Assembly (NCBI GenBank): GCA_964580585.1
Contig: CAZOKZ010000028.1
Location: 1 to 54,858, forward strand
Length of the DNA stretch: 54,858 bases
From: CAZOKZ01 sp964580585
Lineage (GTDB): Bacteria; Sumerlaeota; Sumerlaeia; SLMS01; JAHLLQ01
Direction of reading: 5' to 3'
Made by a program: the position numbers and the translations under genes. How positions within the stretch are numbered: the first letter of the stretch is position 1; each line of letters begins with the position of its first letter. Shown one piece after another: positions 35,600 through 43,837 of the stretch. A model generated the notes under the pieces. It saw nothing but the letters and a program-made list of their open reading frames with translations, made no database searches and was not told where the DNA came from.

Positions 35600-35645
35600 G
35601 GGGACGGAGTTGCCAAGTGCGGTTGTTGACGTCACGGGGACGGAG
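35600..35645. repeat. Two GGGGACGGAG words, 36 bp apart, between lysS and lolC
   Basis: Copies lie at 35600-35609 and 35636-35645. Others in the window are at 7982, 10163, 47377 (plus strand) and 11552, 26249, 48988 (reverse complement CTCCGTCCCC). The paired copies here sit in a stretch that is probably untranslated. Confidence 0.7.
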
Positions 35646-35649
35646 CCTT

Positions 35650-37227
35650 TCAACTGTTGGAAGAGGACGCCGAGCTTGGTGCTTCGGCGTCGGATTCGTC
35701 ATTTTCGCCTTCTGCATCGCCAGACGCGACAATCGCTTGAGGCCGCATCAACGGAAACAGGATTACGTCGCGAATCGAAGGACTTTGCGTCGCCACCATC
35801 ACGAAACGATCGATACCGACACCAAGGCCAGCAGTCGGCGGCAGACCGTATTCGAGCGCGCGCACGTAATCTTCGTCAATTTCCACCATCGCTTCTGGAT
35901 CGCCCGCTTTACGGCGTTCGACCTGTTCCGCGAAACGCGAATATTGCTCCGCCGGATCGTTTAACTCGCTGAATCCATTCGCCAATTCCATCCGGTTCAT
36001 ATACAATTCGAATCGGTCGGCCACGTCCGGGTCATTGTCCTTGCATTTGGCAAGCGGCGAAACGGCCTTCGGAAATTCCGTGATGAATGTCGGCCCGACC
36101 AGGTGCTGCTCGACGTTTTCTTCAAACAAGAAAATAATCGCATCGATGGGCGACTTGATGTCACTCGGCACATCGTGCTCCCCTGCCGCGGCTTTCACCT
36201 CGGCCATGCTCATGTGCCAATTGACATCGATTCCCACATACTTCTTCAGCGCATCGAGAATCGTCACGCGCGGCCAGGGACGTTCGCCCAGGTCAAATTC
36301 CGTCCCGTCGATCGTTACCTTCGTCTGGCCTGTCGCGACGCGAACCGTTTCGCTCAGCAATTCCTCCACAAAATCGATCATCTTCGCACAATTCCAGCCT
36401 GCCGCGTAGAGTTCCAACATCGTGAACTCGGGATTGTGTTGGATCGAAATGCCTTCGTTGCGAAAGTTGCGGTTGATTTCATACACGCGATGAAAACCAC
36501 CCACGACAAGACGCTTGAGATAAAGCTCCGGAGCAATGCGCATATAAAGCTGCATATCCAGCGTATTGTGATGCGTCTTGAACGGACGCGCCGCCGCACC
36601 GCCGAAGATCGGCTGCATCATCGGAGTTTCCACTTCAAGGAAATCCTGATCGTCCAGCCAACGGCGCATCGAACCCACCAGCTTCGACCGCATGCGGAAC
36701 GTTCCCATCACGTCCTCGTTCACAATCAGATCCACGTAACGCTGACGATAACGCGTTTCCTTGTCCGTCAACCCGTGCCACTTCTCGGGCAGGGGGCGCG
36801 TGCTCTTGGTCAGCAACACAATGTCGCGTGCCTGCAAGGTAACTTCGCCCGTCTTGGTCCGGAAAATCATCCCGCGCACGCCAACGATATCGCCGATATC
36901 GAGGAATTCCTTGTACATCTGGAAGGATTCCTCGCTGATAACTTTCTTATTAATATAAACCTGAATTTTTCCCGACTGATCCAGCAAATGAAAAAACGCC
37001 GCCTTGCCAAAACTGCGGATCGTCAAAACACGTCCCAGCATCACGACTTCAATATCTTCCCGATCGAGAAACGCGTCGGGTTCATCGAGAATTTGCTTCG
37101 CTTGGTGCGTTGCTTCAAAATGGGCAGGATACGGATTCAGACCCGCCTCGCGCATTGCGTTAACTTTTTGGTACCGCACCTCGTTCAGGCTCGAATGGTC
37201 CGGTAAAAAGGGAAATTCCTGGCTCAT
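35650..37227 (-). CDS. lysS: Lysyl-tRNA synthetase, class II
   Basis: The 525-aa enzyme attaches lysine to tRNA-Lys. It has the N-terminal OB-fold anticodon-binding domain (VVMLGRVLTIRSFGKAAFFHLLDQSG, about 60-90). The class II catalytic domain follows with motif 1 (LDDQDFLEVETPMMQP), motif 2 (FRNEGISIQHNPEFTMLE near 265) and motif 3 (GLGVGIDRFVM near 475). A Ser/Glu-rich low-complexity tail of about 25 residues follows the usual end. The lysS-lolC order is seen in many bacteria. It starts 42 bp after the TPR gene. Confidence 0.97.
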   Translation of the reverse strand: MSQEFPFLPDHSSLNEVRYQKVNAMREAGLNPYPAHFEATHQAKQILDEPDAFLDREDIEVVMLGRVLTIRSFGKAAFFHLLDQSGKIQVYINKKVISEESFQMYKEFLDIGDIVGVRGMIFRTKTGEVTLQARDIVLLTKSTRPLPEKWHGLTDKETRYRQRYVDLIVNEDVMGTFRMRSKLVGSMRRWLDDQDFLEVETPMMQPIFGGAAARPFKTHHNTLDMQLYMRIAPELYLKRLVVGGFHRVYEINRNFRNEGISIQHNPEFTMLELYAAGWNCAKMIDFVEELLSETVRVATGQTKVTIDGTEFDLGERPWPRVTILDALKKYVGIDVNWHMSMAEVKAAAGEHDVPSDIKSPIDAIIFLFEENVEQHLVGPTFITEFPKAVSPLAKCKDNDPDVADRFELYMNRMELANGFSELNDPAEQYSRFAEQVERRKAGDPEAMVEIDEDYVRALEYGLPPTAGLGVGIDRFVMVATQSPSIRDVILFPLMRPQAIVASGDAEGENDESDAEAPSSASSSNS

Positions 37228-37269
37228 AATTCTTCTTCATTTCCTGATATTGAATCGAACGCGGAGAGA

Positions 37270-38043
37270 TCAGCTCGCCGACGCCGAATTTTCGGATTCT
37301 GTGCCCAACCCCATTTGCTTCGCGGCAGCCTCTTTCGCGGCTTCACGGCTTGGGGCCAACACCTTTTCTTCCAAATTCCGGGATAATTCCTTCAATTCGT
37401 CTTTATAAGGAGCCGGATCGCGGATCGATTGAATGTAGCGCCACGCGGCCACCATATCTCCCGCGTCGTTCGCCGCCACCCCCAGGTAGAAATTCGCCAT
37501 ATCGTTTTGCGGGTTTCCCGATTCCAGTTCGTCTTTGAACAGTTCCACGGCCTTTTCACGATTTTCCGCCAACCACAGCGAACGACCCGCCAAAGCCCGC
37601 GTATCCCAAACCGATTCGTCAGCCGAAATGCTCTTCAGATAATGCTTCCCCGATTCAGCATACTGACCGGCGTCGTAATAATAATCCCCCAAACGTTGCT
37701 CGAAATTCTGAGTCCCATACGCCCCGGGCCAGCGACGTCCGTACTCGATCAGAATTTCCAGCGCGGCGCCATACTCGCCTTTTTCGCGTAAATTCGACGC
37801 CTCCAGCAACATATCCTGACGCACACGGCTATCGCCAGGCGCACGCGTAAAGGCGAATATCACCACGGATTGCACCACCACAAAAACCGTCACATAGAAC
37901 GCAATCCAGTGTTTGCGCGTCCAATGTTTACGTGTCTTCCGGGCAACCCGAGGCGTCGCTTCCGGCGTTGACGATTGCGCCGCCGACTCGACAACCGGGC
38001 GATTTGATTGCGAACGATTTCGGGTGCGCTTGGCGCGAGACAT
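37270..38043 (-). CDS. Membrane-anchored TPR protein
   Basis: The 257-aa protein has a basic, disordered N-terminal tail (1-45), one transmembrane helix (about 47-66) and then helical tetratricopeptide-like repeats (for example LREKGEYGAALEILIEYGRRWPG and YYDAGQYAESGKHYLKSI). The TPR part would lie in the periplasm and bind partner proteins. It ends in an Ala/Lys-rich helix and a Ser-rich tail. The function is unknown. It is placed upstream of lysS and may be co-transcribed with it. Confidence 0.8.
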   Translation of the reverse strand: MSRAKRTRNRSQSNRPVVESAAQSSTPEATPRVARKTRKHWTRKHWIAFYVTVFVVVQSVVIFAFTRAPGDSRVRQDMLLEASNLREKGEYGAALEILIEYGRRWPGAYGTQNFEQRLGDYYYDAGQYAESGKHYLKSISADESVWDTRALAGRSLWLAENREKAVELFKDELESGNPQNDMANFYLGVAANDAGDMVAAWRYIQSIRDPAPYKDELKELSRNLEEKVLAPSREAAKEAAAKQMGLGTESENSASAS

Positions 38044-38119
38044 ACGGACTGCCTTCTCAAAAAAATCTCCCCCACATCATCGGGGGCGTGAATCAATCAA
38101 ATCTCCGCCGATCAAGACA

Positions 38120-38215
38120 ACCGGAAAGAAAGGTCAGAAAAGGTAAAAGGACAAAGGCAAAAGTCAGAATGAATTCCGATTCCTAAATGAAATTTCCTTT
38201 TTTGCCTTCTGCCTT
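38120..38215. repeat. Imperfect purine/pyrimidine palindrome
   Basis: AAGGTCAGAAAAGGTAAAAGG and AAAGGCAAAAG on the left (about 38132-38165) face TTTCCTTTTTTGCCTTCTGCCTT on the right (about 38190-38213), which is roughly their reverse complement. It sits in the 170-bp gap after the small lipoprotein gene. It is the third palindrome of this style in the window. Confidence 0.45.
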
Positions 38216-38408
38216 ACTCTTCCCCATCTTCGACCGGGACCAATTGATCCACGGCATAAGGGTCCCGCGTGTCGGTCAAATCGGTGCGCACATTGGACGG
38301 AGGCGCGGGCGACTGCTGCTCGACCGGTGGCGGCAGATGTTTGTGAGCGCATCCCGCTAAAATCATTCCCGAAAATCCTACCGCTATCCATCGTGCAAAC
38401 GTTTTCAT
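38214..38408 (-). CDS. Small lipoprotein in the LpoB/YcfL group
   Basis: The 64-aa precursor has a lipoprotein signal (AGCAHK, Cys about residue 20) and a short Pro/Asp-rich mature chain. Its ATG overlaps the stop of the YcfL-like gene by four bases (ATGA), so it is co-translated with it. I do not recognise the family. Without that coupling and lipobox it would be hard to call. Confidence 0.65.
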   Translation of the reverse strand: MKTFARWIAVGFSGMILAGCAHKHLPPPVEQQSPAPPSNVRTDLTDTRDPYAVDQLVPVEDGEE

Positions 38409-38830
38409 GGCTTTCGTACCTCGACAGTAAAGCTACCCGCCCCCGCATCGCGCGATTCGTCGATGAATGTCTGAATCTGCTGAGGGGCGAAAAATAACGG
38501 AGTCCACTCCGTTTCATCACCGGTGGACATGCCTTGCGCGTCCTTGAATACCACACGCACCAACACATCGAGATCCTTTTTCGAGGAATTGCGCAAATTC
38601 AGCTTCACTTTCAATCGCCCGTCCGGCAACCGAAGCGATGTGGCGGCATCGGCGGCAACCTTGTTGCGCAAATCCGTGTCCAAAATATTCACTGGCTGAG
38701 TCGCCGCAAACATGGCTTCCTCGTCCATCCGCGCCAAATCGGGCGCCTTCGAGCGGCTGCAGCCAACTGGCACCACGGAAATTCCCAGGACGATTCCCGC
38801 AACAAGCAACTTATTAATCATTGATTTCAT
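38405..38830 (-). CDS. YcfL-like (DUF1425) lipoprotein
   Basis: The 141-aa precursor has a lipobox (VPVGC, Cys about 24). The mature part is a single beta-rich domain with the DUF1425 pattern: LKVKLNLRNSSKKDLDVLVRVVFKDAQG, then TEWTPLFFAPQQIQTF and a final beta strand. In enterobacteria ycfL stands next to lpoB. Here an LpoB-like and a COG3014-like gene lie immediately upstream on the same strand, which supports the call. The role is unknown. Confidence 0.8.
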   Translation of the reverse strand: MKSMINKLLVAGIVLGISVVPVGCSRSKAPDLARMDEEAMFAATQPVNILDTDLRNKVAADAATSLRLPDGRLKVKLNLRNSSKKDLDVLVRVVFKDAQGMSTGDETEWTPLFFAPQQIQTFIDESRDAGAGSFTVEVRKP

Positions 38831-38857
38831 TTCGTTTATTCCTTTCCGGCGAATAAT

Positions 38858-40195
38858 TCACTTTCGATCCTCCACCCATAATGACCGTCCCTGTTCCGAA
38901 ACCAAAACGGGTTGTGGCGGTGGAAATGCCATCAGCACAACCAACCCTTTGCCCGGTTCAGGAACGTTCACCGTCACAACACTTGAAATACTGCTGACAT
39001 TGCGGCCTCGAACGCCATACCGCACGCCAATCGGTTGCCGTCCTGCTGGAATCGTTCCCGAAAAAACACCTAACGAATCCGGCAAGGACCGCCATTGACG
39101 CGTATCGGCTTTCGGTTTGGTCATCGAGGACACACCGTAGGATAAAAACCCCAAGGTCAGCGCCCCCAGCCCCACGTATTTCAGGTCGCGATTGTCGTGT
39201 TTCAATCCTTCGACCGTCATGATCCCTCCTCCAATCATCCCAGCTTGTCCTACCGATTCCGTGGTTTCCTTGAACTTCGCTTTTCCTTCCTGAATACGGT
39301 CCAACTCGCGTCCACCGCGCGTGACCGCCTGAAAATACACCGAATCGACTGTCCGCGCGGCTCCCACTTCCTGACCGTTTACATCGACAAACGGTGTTAC
39401 TGCCGGGCCGCCTCCTGCATCGTATCTCAAATATTCGCCATAGCGCCCCGCTGCCTTTTTTATTGGAGCTTGACCCATCTGAGTAAGCACCAACACATTC
39501 GCATCGTGGTCGAATTCCGGCAAACCGCCTCGGAAATCCAGCCGCGCCTGTCGTCTTCCCGAAAGCCCCGAATAATTTTTCCGCAATCCCGCGTACGATG
39601 CTCCTGCCCGAGCAAACGCCTCGTGAGCTGCATCCTCGTCACCCAATTGTACCTCGCACACACCGATCAAATAATCGAACAGTGTCCAATCCCCACGATG
39701 TTGATCTTCTTCGGCAAACGCGTCCTGCAAAACCGCGCTGCGAAAACACGCACGCGCATTATCCCATTCGCCGTCCTGCATATAGAGCACTCCGCGGTAA
39801 AAATACGTCATCGACCGCTCGTACGGATCGCCCTTGAAGATTTTTTCGCCTTCCTCATGCCACAACGAGCGAGCTTTACGCGCCTGGTCACTATCGCCAT
39901 AGATGATTTCGATCTGCAAAATCGCCTCGTCGAGCGATCGTTTGGCTAACTCGCGATCTCCCAGCCGAAGCGCCGCCAATGCCATCGTATCCAGGTTCAG
40001 CACCCAGTTGCGTTCGCCCTCGCGCGCCGTCTTTTCCAGCAATTCGCTCAATTCTGTCGGAATCGGGGCACCTTGCATTGAGGGCGGAACACCGCCTTGA
40101 AGCCGCGCCTGGCAACCGATGGCGGAAAACGCCGCACACACCAGAAATACCACGACCAGCCGACGCCAGACGCCCAGACAACCGATTCGCATCAT
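38858..40195 (-). CDS. COG3014-like lipoprotein with TPR region
   Basis: The 445-aa precursor has a lipobox (SAIGC, Cys near 28). Residues about 55-210 contain tetratricopeptide-like helices (YFYRGVLYMQDGEWDNARACF is clear). A Gly-rich segment with two short hydrophobic stretches follows (GQAGMIGGGIM, YVGLGALTLGFLSYGV near 330), then a beta-rich end. In Vibrio and others a COG3014 protein precedes lpoB and ycfL, the same trio as here. Involvement in envelope or peptidoglycan synthesis is inferred from that linkage. The start has GGAG eight to nine bases upstream. Confidence 0.75.
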   Translation of the reverse strand: MMRIGCLGVWRRLVVVFLVCAAFSAIGCQARLQGGVPPSMQGAPIPTELSELLEKTAREGERNWVLNLDTMALAALRLGDRELAKRSLDEAILQIEIIYGDSDQARKARSLWHEEGEKIFKGDPYERSMTYFYRGVLYMQDGEWDNARACFRSAVLQDAFAEEDQHRGDWTLFDYLIGVCEVQLGDEDAAHEAFARAGASYAGLRKNYSGLSGRRQARLDFRGGLPEFDHDANVLVLTQMGQAPIKKAAGRYGEYLRYDAGGGPAVTPFVDVNGQEVGAARTVDSVYFQAVTRGGRELDRIQEGKAKFKETTESVGQAGMIGGGIMTVEGLKHDNRDLKYVGLGALTLGFLSYGVSSMTKPKADTRQWRSLPDSLGVFSGTIPAGRQPIGVRYGVRGRNVSSISSVVTVNVPEPGKGLVVLMAFPPPQPVLVSEQGRSLWVEDRK

Positions 40196-40232
40196 GCGGG
40201 AAATCTCCTCATCGGACCATCCTGGTAAATGC

Positions 40233-40853
40233 TCATCGATACAGCACGTCGTCGCGACCTTCCTTCTTCACATCGTAGTAGTCTTCCCACAATTCGATGG
40301 TCGTTTCCGCGTCAATCAGCTTGAATGCGTAAATCGCGTACTCGGCCTGGCCTTTCTTGCTGGCGCTGGAGAGCCCATCGACACGACCCTTCAGGAAATA
40401 ATCCGCTCCTGCCACCGTATGCGTCCGCTTTGTCGGATCGTAGTCCACCTCACCCTGGCGCTTGGCCTCACGCTCGGCTTCAACGTCTTCCAACGTATCA
40501 CGCGCAACGAATCGCATCCGACCCTCGGATTTTTTGTTCAACTCAGCCTTCAACAACGTCGTAAAAACTTCCTTGTTGAATGCAAATCGCGTGTTATTTT
40601 CCATCGGCAGCATGGCGATGGTCGGTGGAAACGAAGCATCCCGAATCGCGGGGTTCTGAAGCAGCGACCGCACCATCAGATCCGCCACACGAATCGCATC
40701 CTGGCTTTCGGGCCCCAATGACCGTACCACACCCGCTTGTCCCGGGTCCACATCGCGTACGTCGAAGGACTCTTTGCGGCTGCAGCCGGTTCCCACCAAC
40801 AGGAGCACTGCCAAACTTGTCATCGTCAGTTGCTTACCAGTCAAACGCCTCAT
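40233..40853 (-). CDS. LpoB-like penicillin-binding-protein activator lipoprotein
   Basis: LpoB of E. coli is an outer-membrane lipoprotein that reaches through the peptidoglycan to stimulate PBP1B. The 206-aa precursor has a lipobox (VGTGC, about 22) and the domain core: ADLMVRSLLQNPAI, IAMLPMENNTRFAFNKEVFTTLLKAELNK, then ADYFLKGRVDGLSSA and ETTIELWEDYYDVKKEG. The start at 40853 (AAGGAT seven bases upstream) is preferred over an in-frame extension with no signal peptide at its beginning. The gene lies 37 bp before the COG3014-like gene. Whether it activates a PBP here is untested. Confidence 0.85.
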   Translation of the reverse strand: MRRLTGKQLTMTSLAVLLLVGTGCSRKESFDVRDVDPGQAGVVRSLGPESQDAIRVADLMVRSLLQNPAIRDASFPPTIAMLPMENNTRFAFNKEVFTTLLKAELNKKSEGRMRFVARDTLEDVEAEREAKRQGEVDYDPTKRTHTVAGADYFLKGRVDGLSSASKKGQAEYAIYAFKLIDAETTIELWEDYYDVKKEGRDDVLYR

Positions 40854-40994
40854 GGCTTGTATCCTTTGTAGCAAAAAATCGCTTATCTGAAACACATTGT
40901 GCGAATCGCATTCCAGCCGCCTCAATGCGAAAGGCAACGATGCGCCTTTTTGAATTGGACAACCGAAAAATGTGCCGGGTTCCCCTGGATGAAT

Positions 40995-41882
40995 TTAATC
41001 ATCAATCACCTTCACACCATTCACCGTCGGTCCCACCACCTGCAATGCTCGCAAATCCACCGGCCAAGGCGCCCGAGCGGCTGCCACGGCCCATTCCCGC
41101 GCCGGGAATAACCCGAAACACGCCGAGCCACTGCCGCTGAGAAGCGCCAATGCTGCCCCTCGAGCACGAAGTTCCTCCAGTGTTCGCCGCACGTCCGGGA
41201 ATTCAGCGCAAACGGCTCTCTCGAACGTGTTCTGTGTTTGAGGCACACCCGACGAAGCCGTGGTTTCCAGCCACCTTCGCCATCCAATCGCGTCGGATTT
41301 CTGGCCTTTATCGCCATCGACGAGCGCCTTAAACGCCCAGGGCGTCGAAACCGCCACAATAGGAACGACGATCAAAATAGCAAACGAACGAGCGCGCTCG
41401 ATAGGAATCAAAACCTCGCCTCGTCCACTGCCCTCCAACGTTCCACCCCTGATAAACAAGGGGCAATCGCTCCCCACGCGAGCGGCGAGACTCTCTAAAC
41501 CTTCCGGGGATAAGTTCAGTCGGAACAACCGGTTAACTCCCACCAATGCCGCCGCCGCGTCGGCGCTTCCGCCGCCCAGACCTGCCTGATGCGGGACATT
41601 TTTCACCAGTCGCATCGTCAAGGACGGTACCGCGTCGGAAGGCAATTCCTGACGCAGCAAATCTACTGCTCGACGCACCACGTTTTCCGGTCCGGTTGGC
41701 ACACCCGCGGCAAATGGGCCTTCAACTTCGAGGCAATCGGTGTCCCCAGTCGCGCGGTCGAGCACCAATTCGTCTCCCCAATCGACCGTTTGGAACACAG
41801 TCGCCAAATTGTGAAACCCATCCTCGCGACGATCCAGGACGTCGAGGTACAGGTTTACTTTGGCGGGAGCGAACAGACGCAC
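40995..41882 (-). CDS. ispE: 4-diphosphocytidyl-2-C-methyl-D-erythritol kinase
   Basis: IspE phosphorylates CDP-methylerythritol in the MEP isoprenoid pathway. The 295-aa GHMP kinase has the opening APAKVNLYLDVLDRREDGFHNL, the ATP-binding PHQAGLGGGSADAAAAL near residue 105 and the C-terminal LLSGSGSACFGLF. The open frame begins at a TTG at 41936; the GTG at 41882 puts the start two residues before LFAPAKVNLYL, where the family usually begins, so it is preferred. The start is not certain because neither codon has a strong ribosome-binding site. Confidence 0.94.
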   Translation of the reverse strand: MRLFAPAKVNLYLDVLDRREDGFHNLATVFQTVDWGDELVLDRATGDTDCLEVEGPFAAGVPTGPENVVRRAVDLLRQELPSDAVPSLTMRLVKNVPHQAGLGGGSADAAAALVGVNRLFRLNLSPEGLESLAARVGSDCPLFIRGGTLEGSGRGEVLIPIERARSFAILIVVPIVAVSTPWAFKALVDGDKGQKSDAIGWRRWLETTASSGVPQTQNTFERAVCAEFPDVRRTLEELRARGAALALLSGSGSACFGLFPAREWAVAAARAPWPVDLRALQVVGPTVNGVKVIDD

Positions 41883-42035
41883 GGTAATGTCACCACATTC
41901 CGAATTGAATAGACGAAACCCTGAAACGTAGAGCAACCGTGCGCAAGCGGTTCGGTTGAATTGCGATTGCCCACGACAGGTGAAATCGCCAATAAGTCTT
42001 CAAACATTCAAAACGATTCGCGGGGGTGGCTGTTG

Positions 42036-42347
42036 ATGAGCAGTTCGAATCCTTATAAGATCACCGGTGGCCGGAACGATAATTTGAAACCGGCTGGAGT
42101 TGGTACGAAACTGATGGCGATGGTATTCATGGCAGCCGTCGGAGCCGGTGCCGGCGTGTTTCTCTTTATGTATGTCATGGGGCATGGGCGAGGAACCCGA
42201 AACCTGGCGGCGGCATCGCCAACTTTGGAACCCGGTGCAGCCGAAGCGTTCAACGCAGTTTTTTGGGGTTTTCTACTGGGAGGCGCCATAATGGGCGCCC
42301 TCTCGGTCTTTGCCTTCTGGCCATCAAAAGACGAAGAAGAGTTGTAA
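42036..42347 (+). CDS. Small membrane protein, paralogue 1
   Basis: The 103-aa product (start ATG at 42036 with GGGGGTGG upstream) opens SSSNPYKITGG. It has two transmembrane helices (about 26-48 and 72-94), and ends in a charged WPSKDEEEL tail. The next gene encodes a close paralogue, so a tandem duplication is evident. The family is unrecognised. Both tails and both cores are similar, which argues that they are real genes. The mechanism and partner are unknown. Confidence 0.72.
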   Translation: MSSSNPYKITGGRNDNLKPAGVGTKLMAMVFMAAVGAGAGVFLFMYVMGHGRGTRNLAAASPTLEPGAAEAFNAVFWGFLLGGAIMGALSVFAFWPSKDEEEL

Positions 42348-42381
42348 ATGCACTTTAAATACACCAAAACTATAAAAAATA

Positions 42382-42678
42382 ATGAGTAAATCGAATCCCT
42401 ACAAAATTACGGGAAGCCGAATGGCAAAGTTGAAGCCCGCTGGAATTGGCACGAAACTATTAGCCATGGTCTTCATGTCGATTGTTGGCGCAGGTGGAGG
42501 GATATTTTTATTCTTATATCTCTTTGGGCAAGGTGGAGCAGATTTCGGAACCACCTCATCTGGAATCGATATATTTTCTCGTATTTTTTGGGGCTTTGCA
42601 TTATGCGGAGCATTGTCAGGCGCCTCTTCAGTGATCGTCTGCTGGCCATCAAAAGACGAAAACGAAGACCACCTCTGA
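42382..42678 (+). CDS. Small membrane protein, paralogue 2
   Basis: The 98-aa product starts MSKSNPYKITGSRM and aligns along its length with the preceding protein: SNPYKITG, LKPAG[IV]GTKL[LM]AMVFM, the FWGF segment and the WPSKDE tail. The similarity is high in the N-terminus and the first helix and lower in the central loop, which is shorter and Gly-rich. It is 34 bp after the first copy and stops four bases before the convergent DUF4380 gene. The base composition is more AT-rich than that of copy 1. Confidence 0.72.
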   Translation: MSKSNPYKITGSRMAKLKPAGIGTKLLAMVFMSIVGAGGGIFLFLYLFGQGGADFGTTSSGIDIFSRIFWGFALCGALSGASSVIVCWPSKDENEDHL

Positions 42679-42681
42679 CGA

Positions 42682-43599
42682 TTAACCACGCGCCAGATTC
42701 TCCAACCAATCCGCCAGTTCCTCTTCGCTTTCCGGCACCTCGCACCGGTGCAGCGACCACCATTCGGTGTGCGCAATTGACGCACCGGGCGCAATTTTCT
42801 CCAGCGGCCCCAACGTTTCCAATTCCGTGAAATCGCCGTTGGAATAAATCTCTGCATTACAGCCATTGTCCGGGTACGGTTGCCCGGGAAACAAATCGAA
42901 CGTCTTGAGAAAAATCTCGCCTTCGCTCACACCCGCGATCCATCCTGCGTTCACGAACATGCCGATTTTCTGTGGCTTGTTGACACTTGCGTCTTGATAC
43001 AATTGAACCAGCCGCCTCCCCCATCGCCAGCGCGGGTCCGCCATGTCGGTGTAACTCCAAAGCGCCATCGCGCGCACCGGCAAAAGCTGCGAACGATCAA
43101 ACTTCCATGGCTCTTGCGGCACCACGCCACGCATTCCCGGTCCCACGATGGTAATCGGCCAAATCGCGGCTTCAATTTCCACATCGGCGTTCGTATTTTC
43201 CAGCACATGCTCGACATCCACGCGCGCCTGTTTGGGATGCATGCGCACGCGCACGATTTTGCGAAGACCAGTGGAAGCTTCTACGTTTTGGTGCAGTTCG
43301 AGCACGCCACTCCCGGCATCGAACGAATGTTCGACAGGATCGTTGTCGGGCAAATACGTGCGCACCGGGTCCTCGGGCGCGTGCCAGAAACGATGCCCAC
43401 CGTACGAACGCCAATACTCGCCGCCCACCTGCCCCATGTGGCGGTCAAATTCCCGAAACCGGTTTTCTCCGCCGACAAAACCAAACCGGATCAGTCGCGG
43501 GCCGACTTCGAGCGTCGCGACGAGCTCGATGACCCCGTTGCTTAACCGCGCGCAACGATTCCATCCACCATAAGCGACAATCTCGAATTCCAATGACAT
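42682..43599 (-). CDS. DUF4380-like protein (galactose-mutarotase-like fold)
   Basis: The 305-aa protein begins MSLEFEIVAYGGWNRC at the ATG at 43599, which has AGGAG eight bases upstream; the longer open frame is not supported. Blocks typical of this family are GPRLIRFGFVGGENRFREF, YGGHRFWHAPEDPVRTYLPDN and the late PYPDNGCNAEIYSNGDFTELE. The fold is expected to resemble aldose epimerases, with His and Glu residues in the last two blocks near a sugar-binding cleft. The substrate is unknown. No transmembrane segment or signal peptide is seen, so it is cytoplasmic. Confidence 0.85.
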   Translation of the reverse strand: MSLEFEIVAYGGWNRCARLSNGVIELVATLEVGPRLIRFGFVGGENRFREFDRHMGQVGGEYWRSYGGHRFWHAPEDPVRTYLPDNDPVEHSFDAGSGVLELHQNVEASTGLRKIVRVRMHPKQARVDVEHVLENTNADVEIEAAIWPITIVGPGMRGVVPQEPWKFDRSQLLPVRAMALWSYTDMADPRWRWGRRLVQLYQDASVNKPQKIGMFVNAGWIAGVSEGEIFLKTFDLFPGQPYPDNGCNAEIYSNGDFTELETLGPLEKIAPGASIAHTEWWSLHRCEVPESEEELADWLENLARG

Positions 43600-43837
43600 G
43601 CGACATTCTCCTAGGATCGATTCTCTATTCCACCCACCAGATAGAACAGAACGGGATATCGAAGAAAGAGTGCGTCCGAAGGGGCAAGCACGGGTTTGAA
43701 CAATTCCAGCAGTCAGTTTCAAATGCAAAAAAATGGAAAATTTCAATAACATGAATAATATTACACTTGACATAACAATGCTTTCACATCGCACTAGCCA
43801 TGACAATAGTACATCTTGCTTGAGTGATGGAATTGCC

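Noticed and set aside
35549..35653. TTG start giving 35 extra residues to LolC/E
   Set aside because: The segment contains two copies of the GGGGACGGAG repeat and lacks a ribosome-binding site, so it is probably intergenic.
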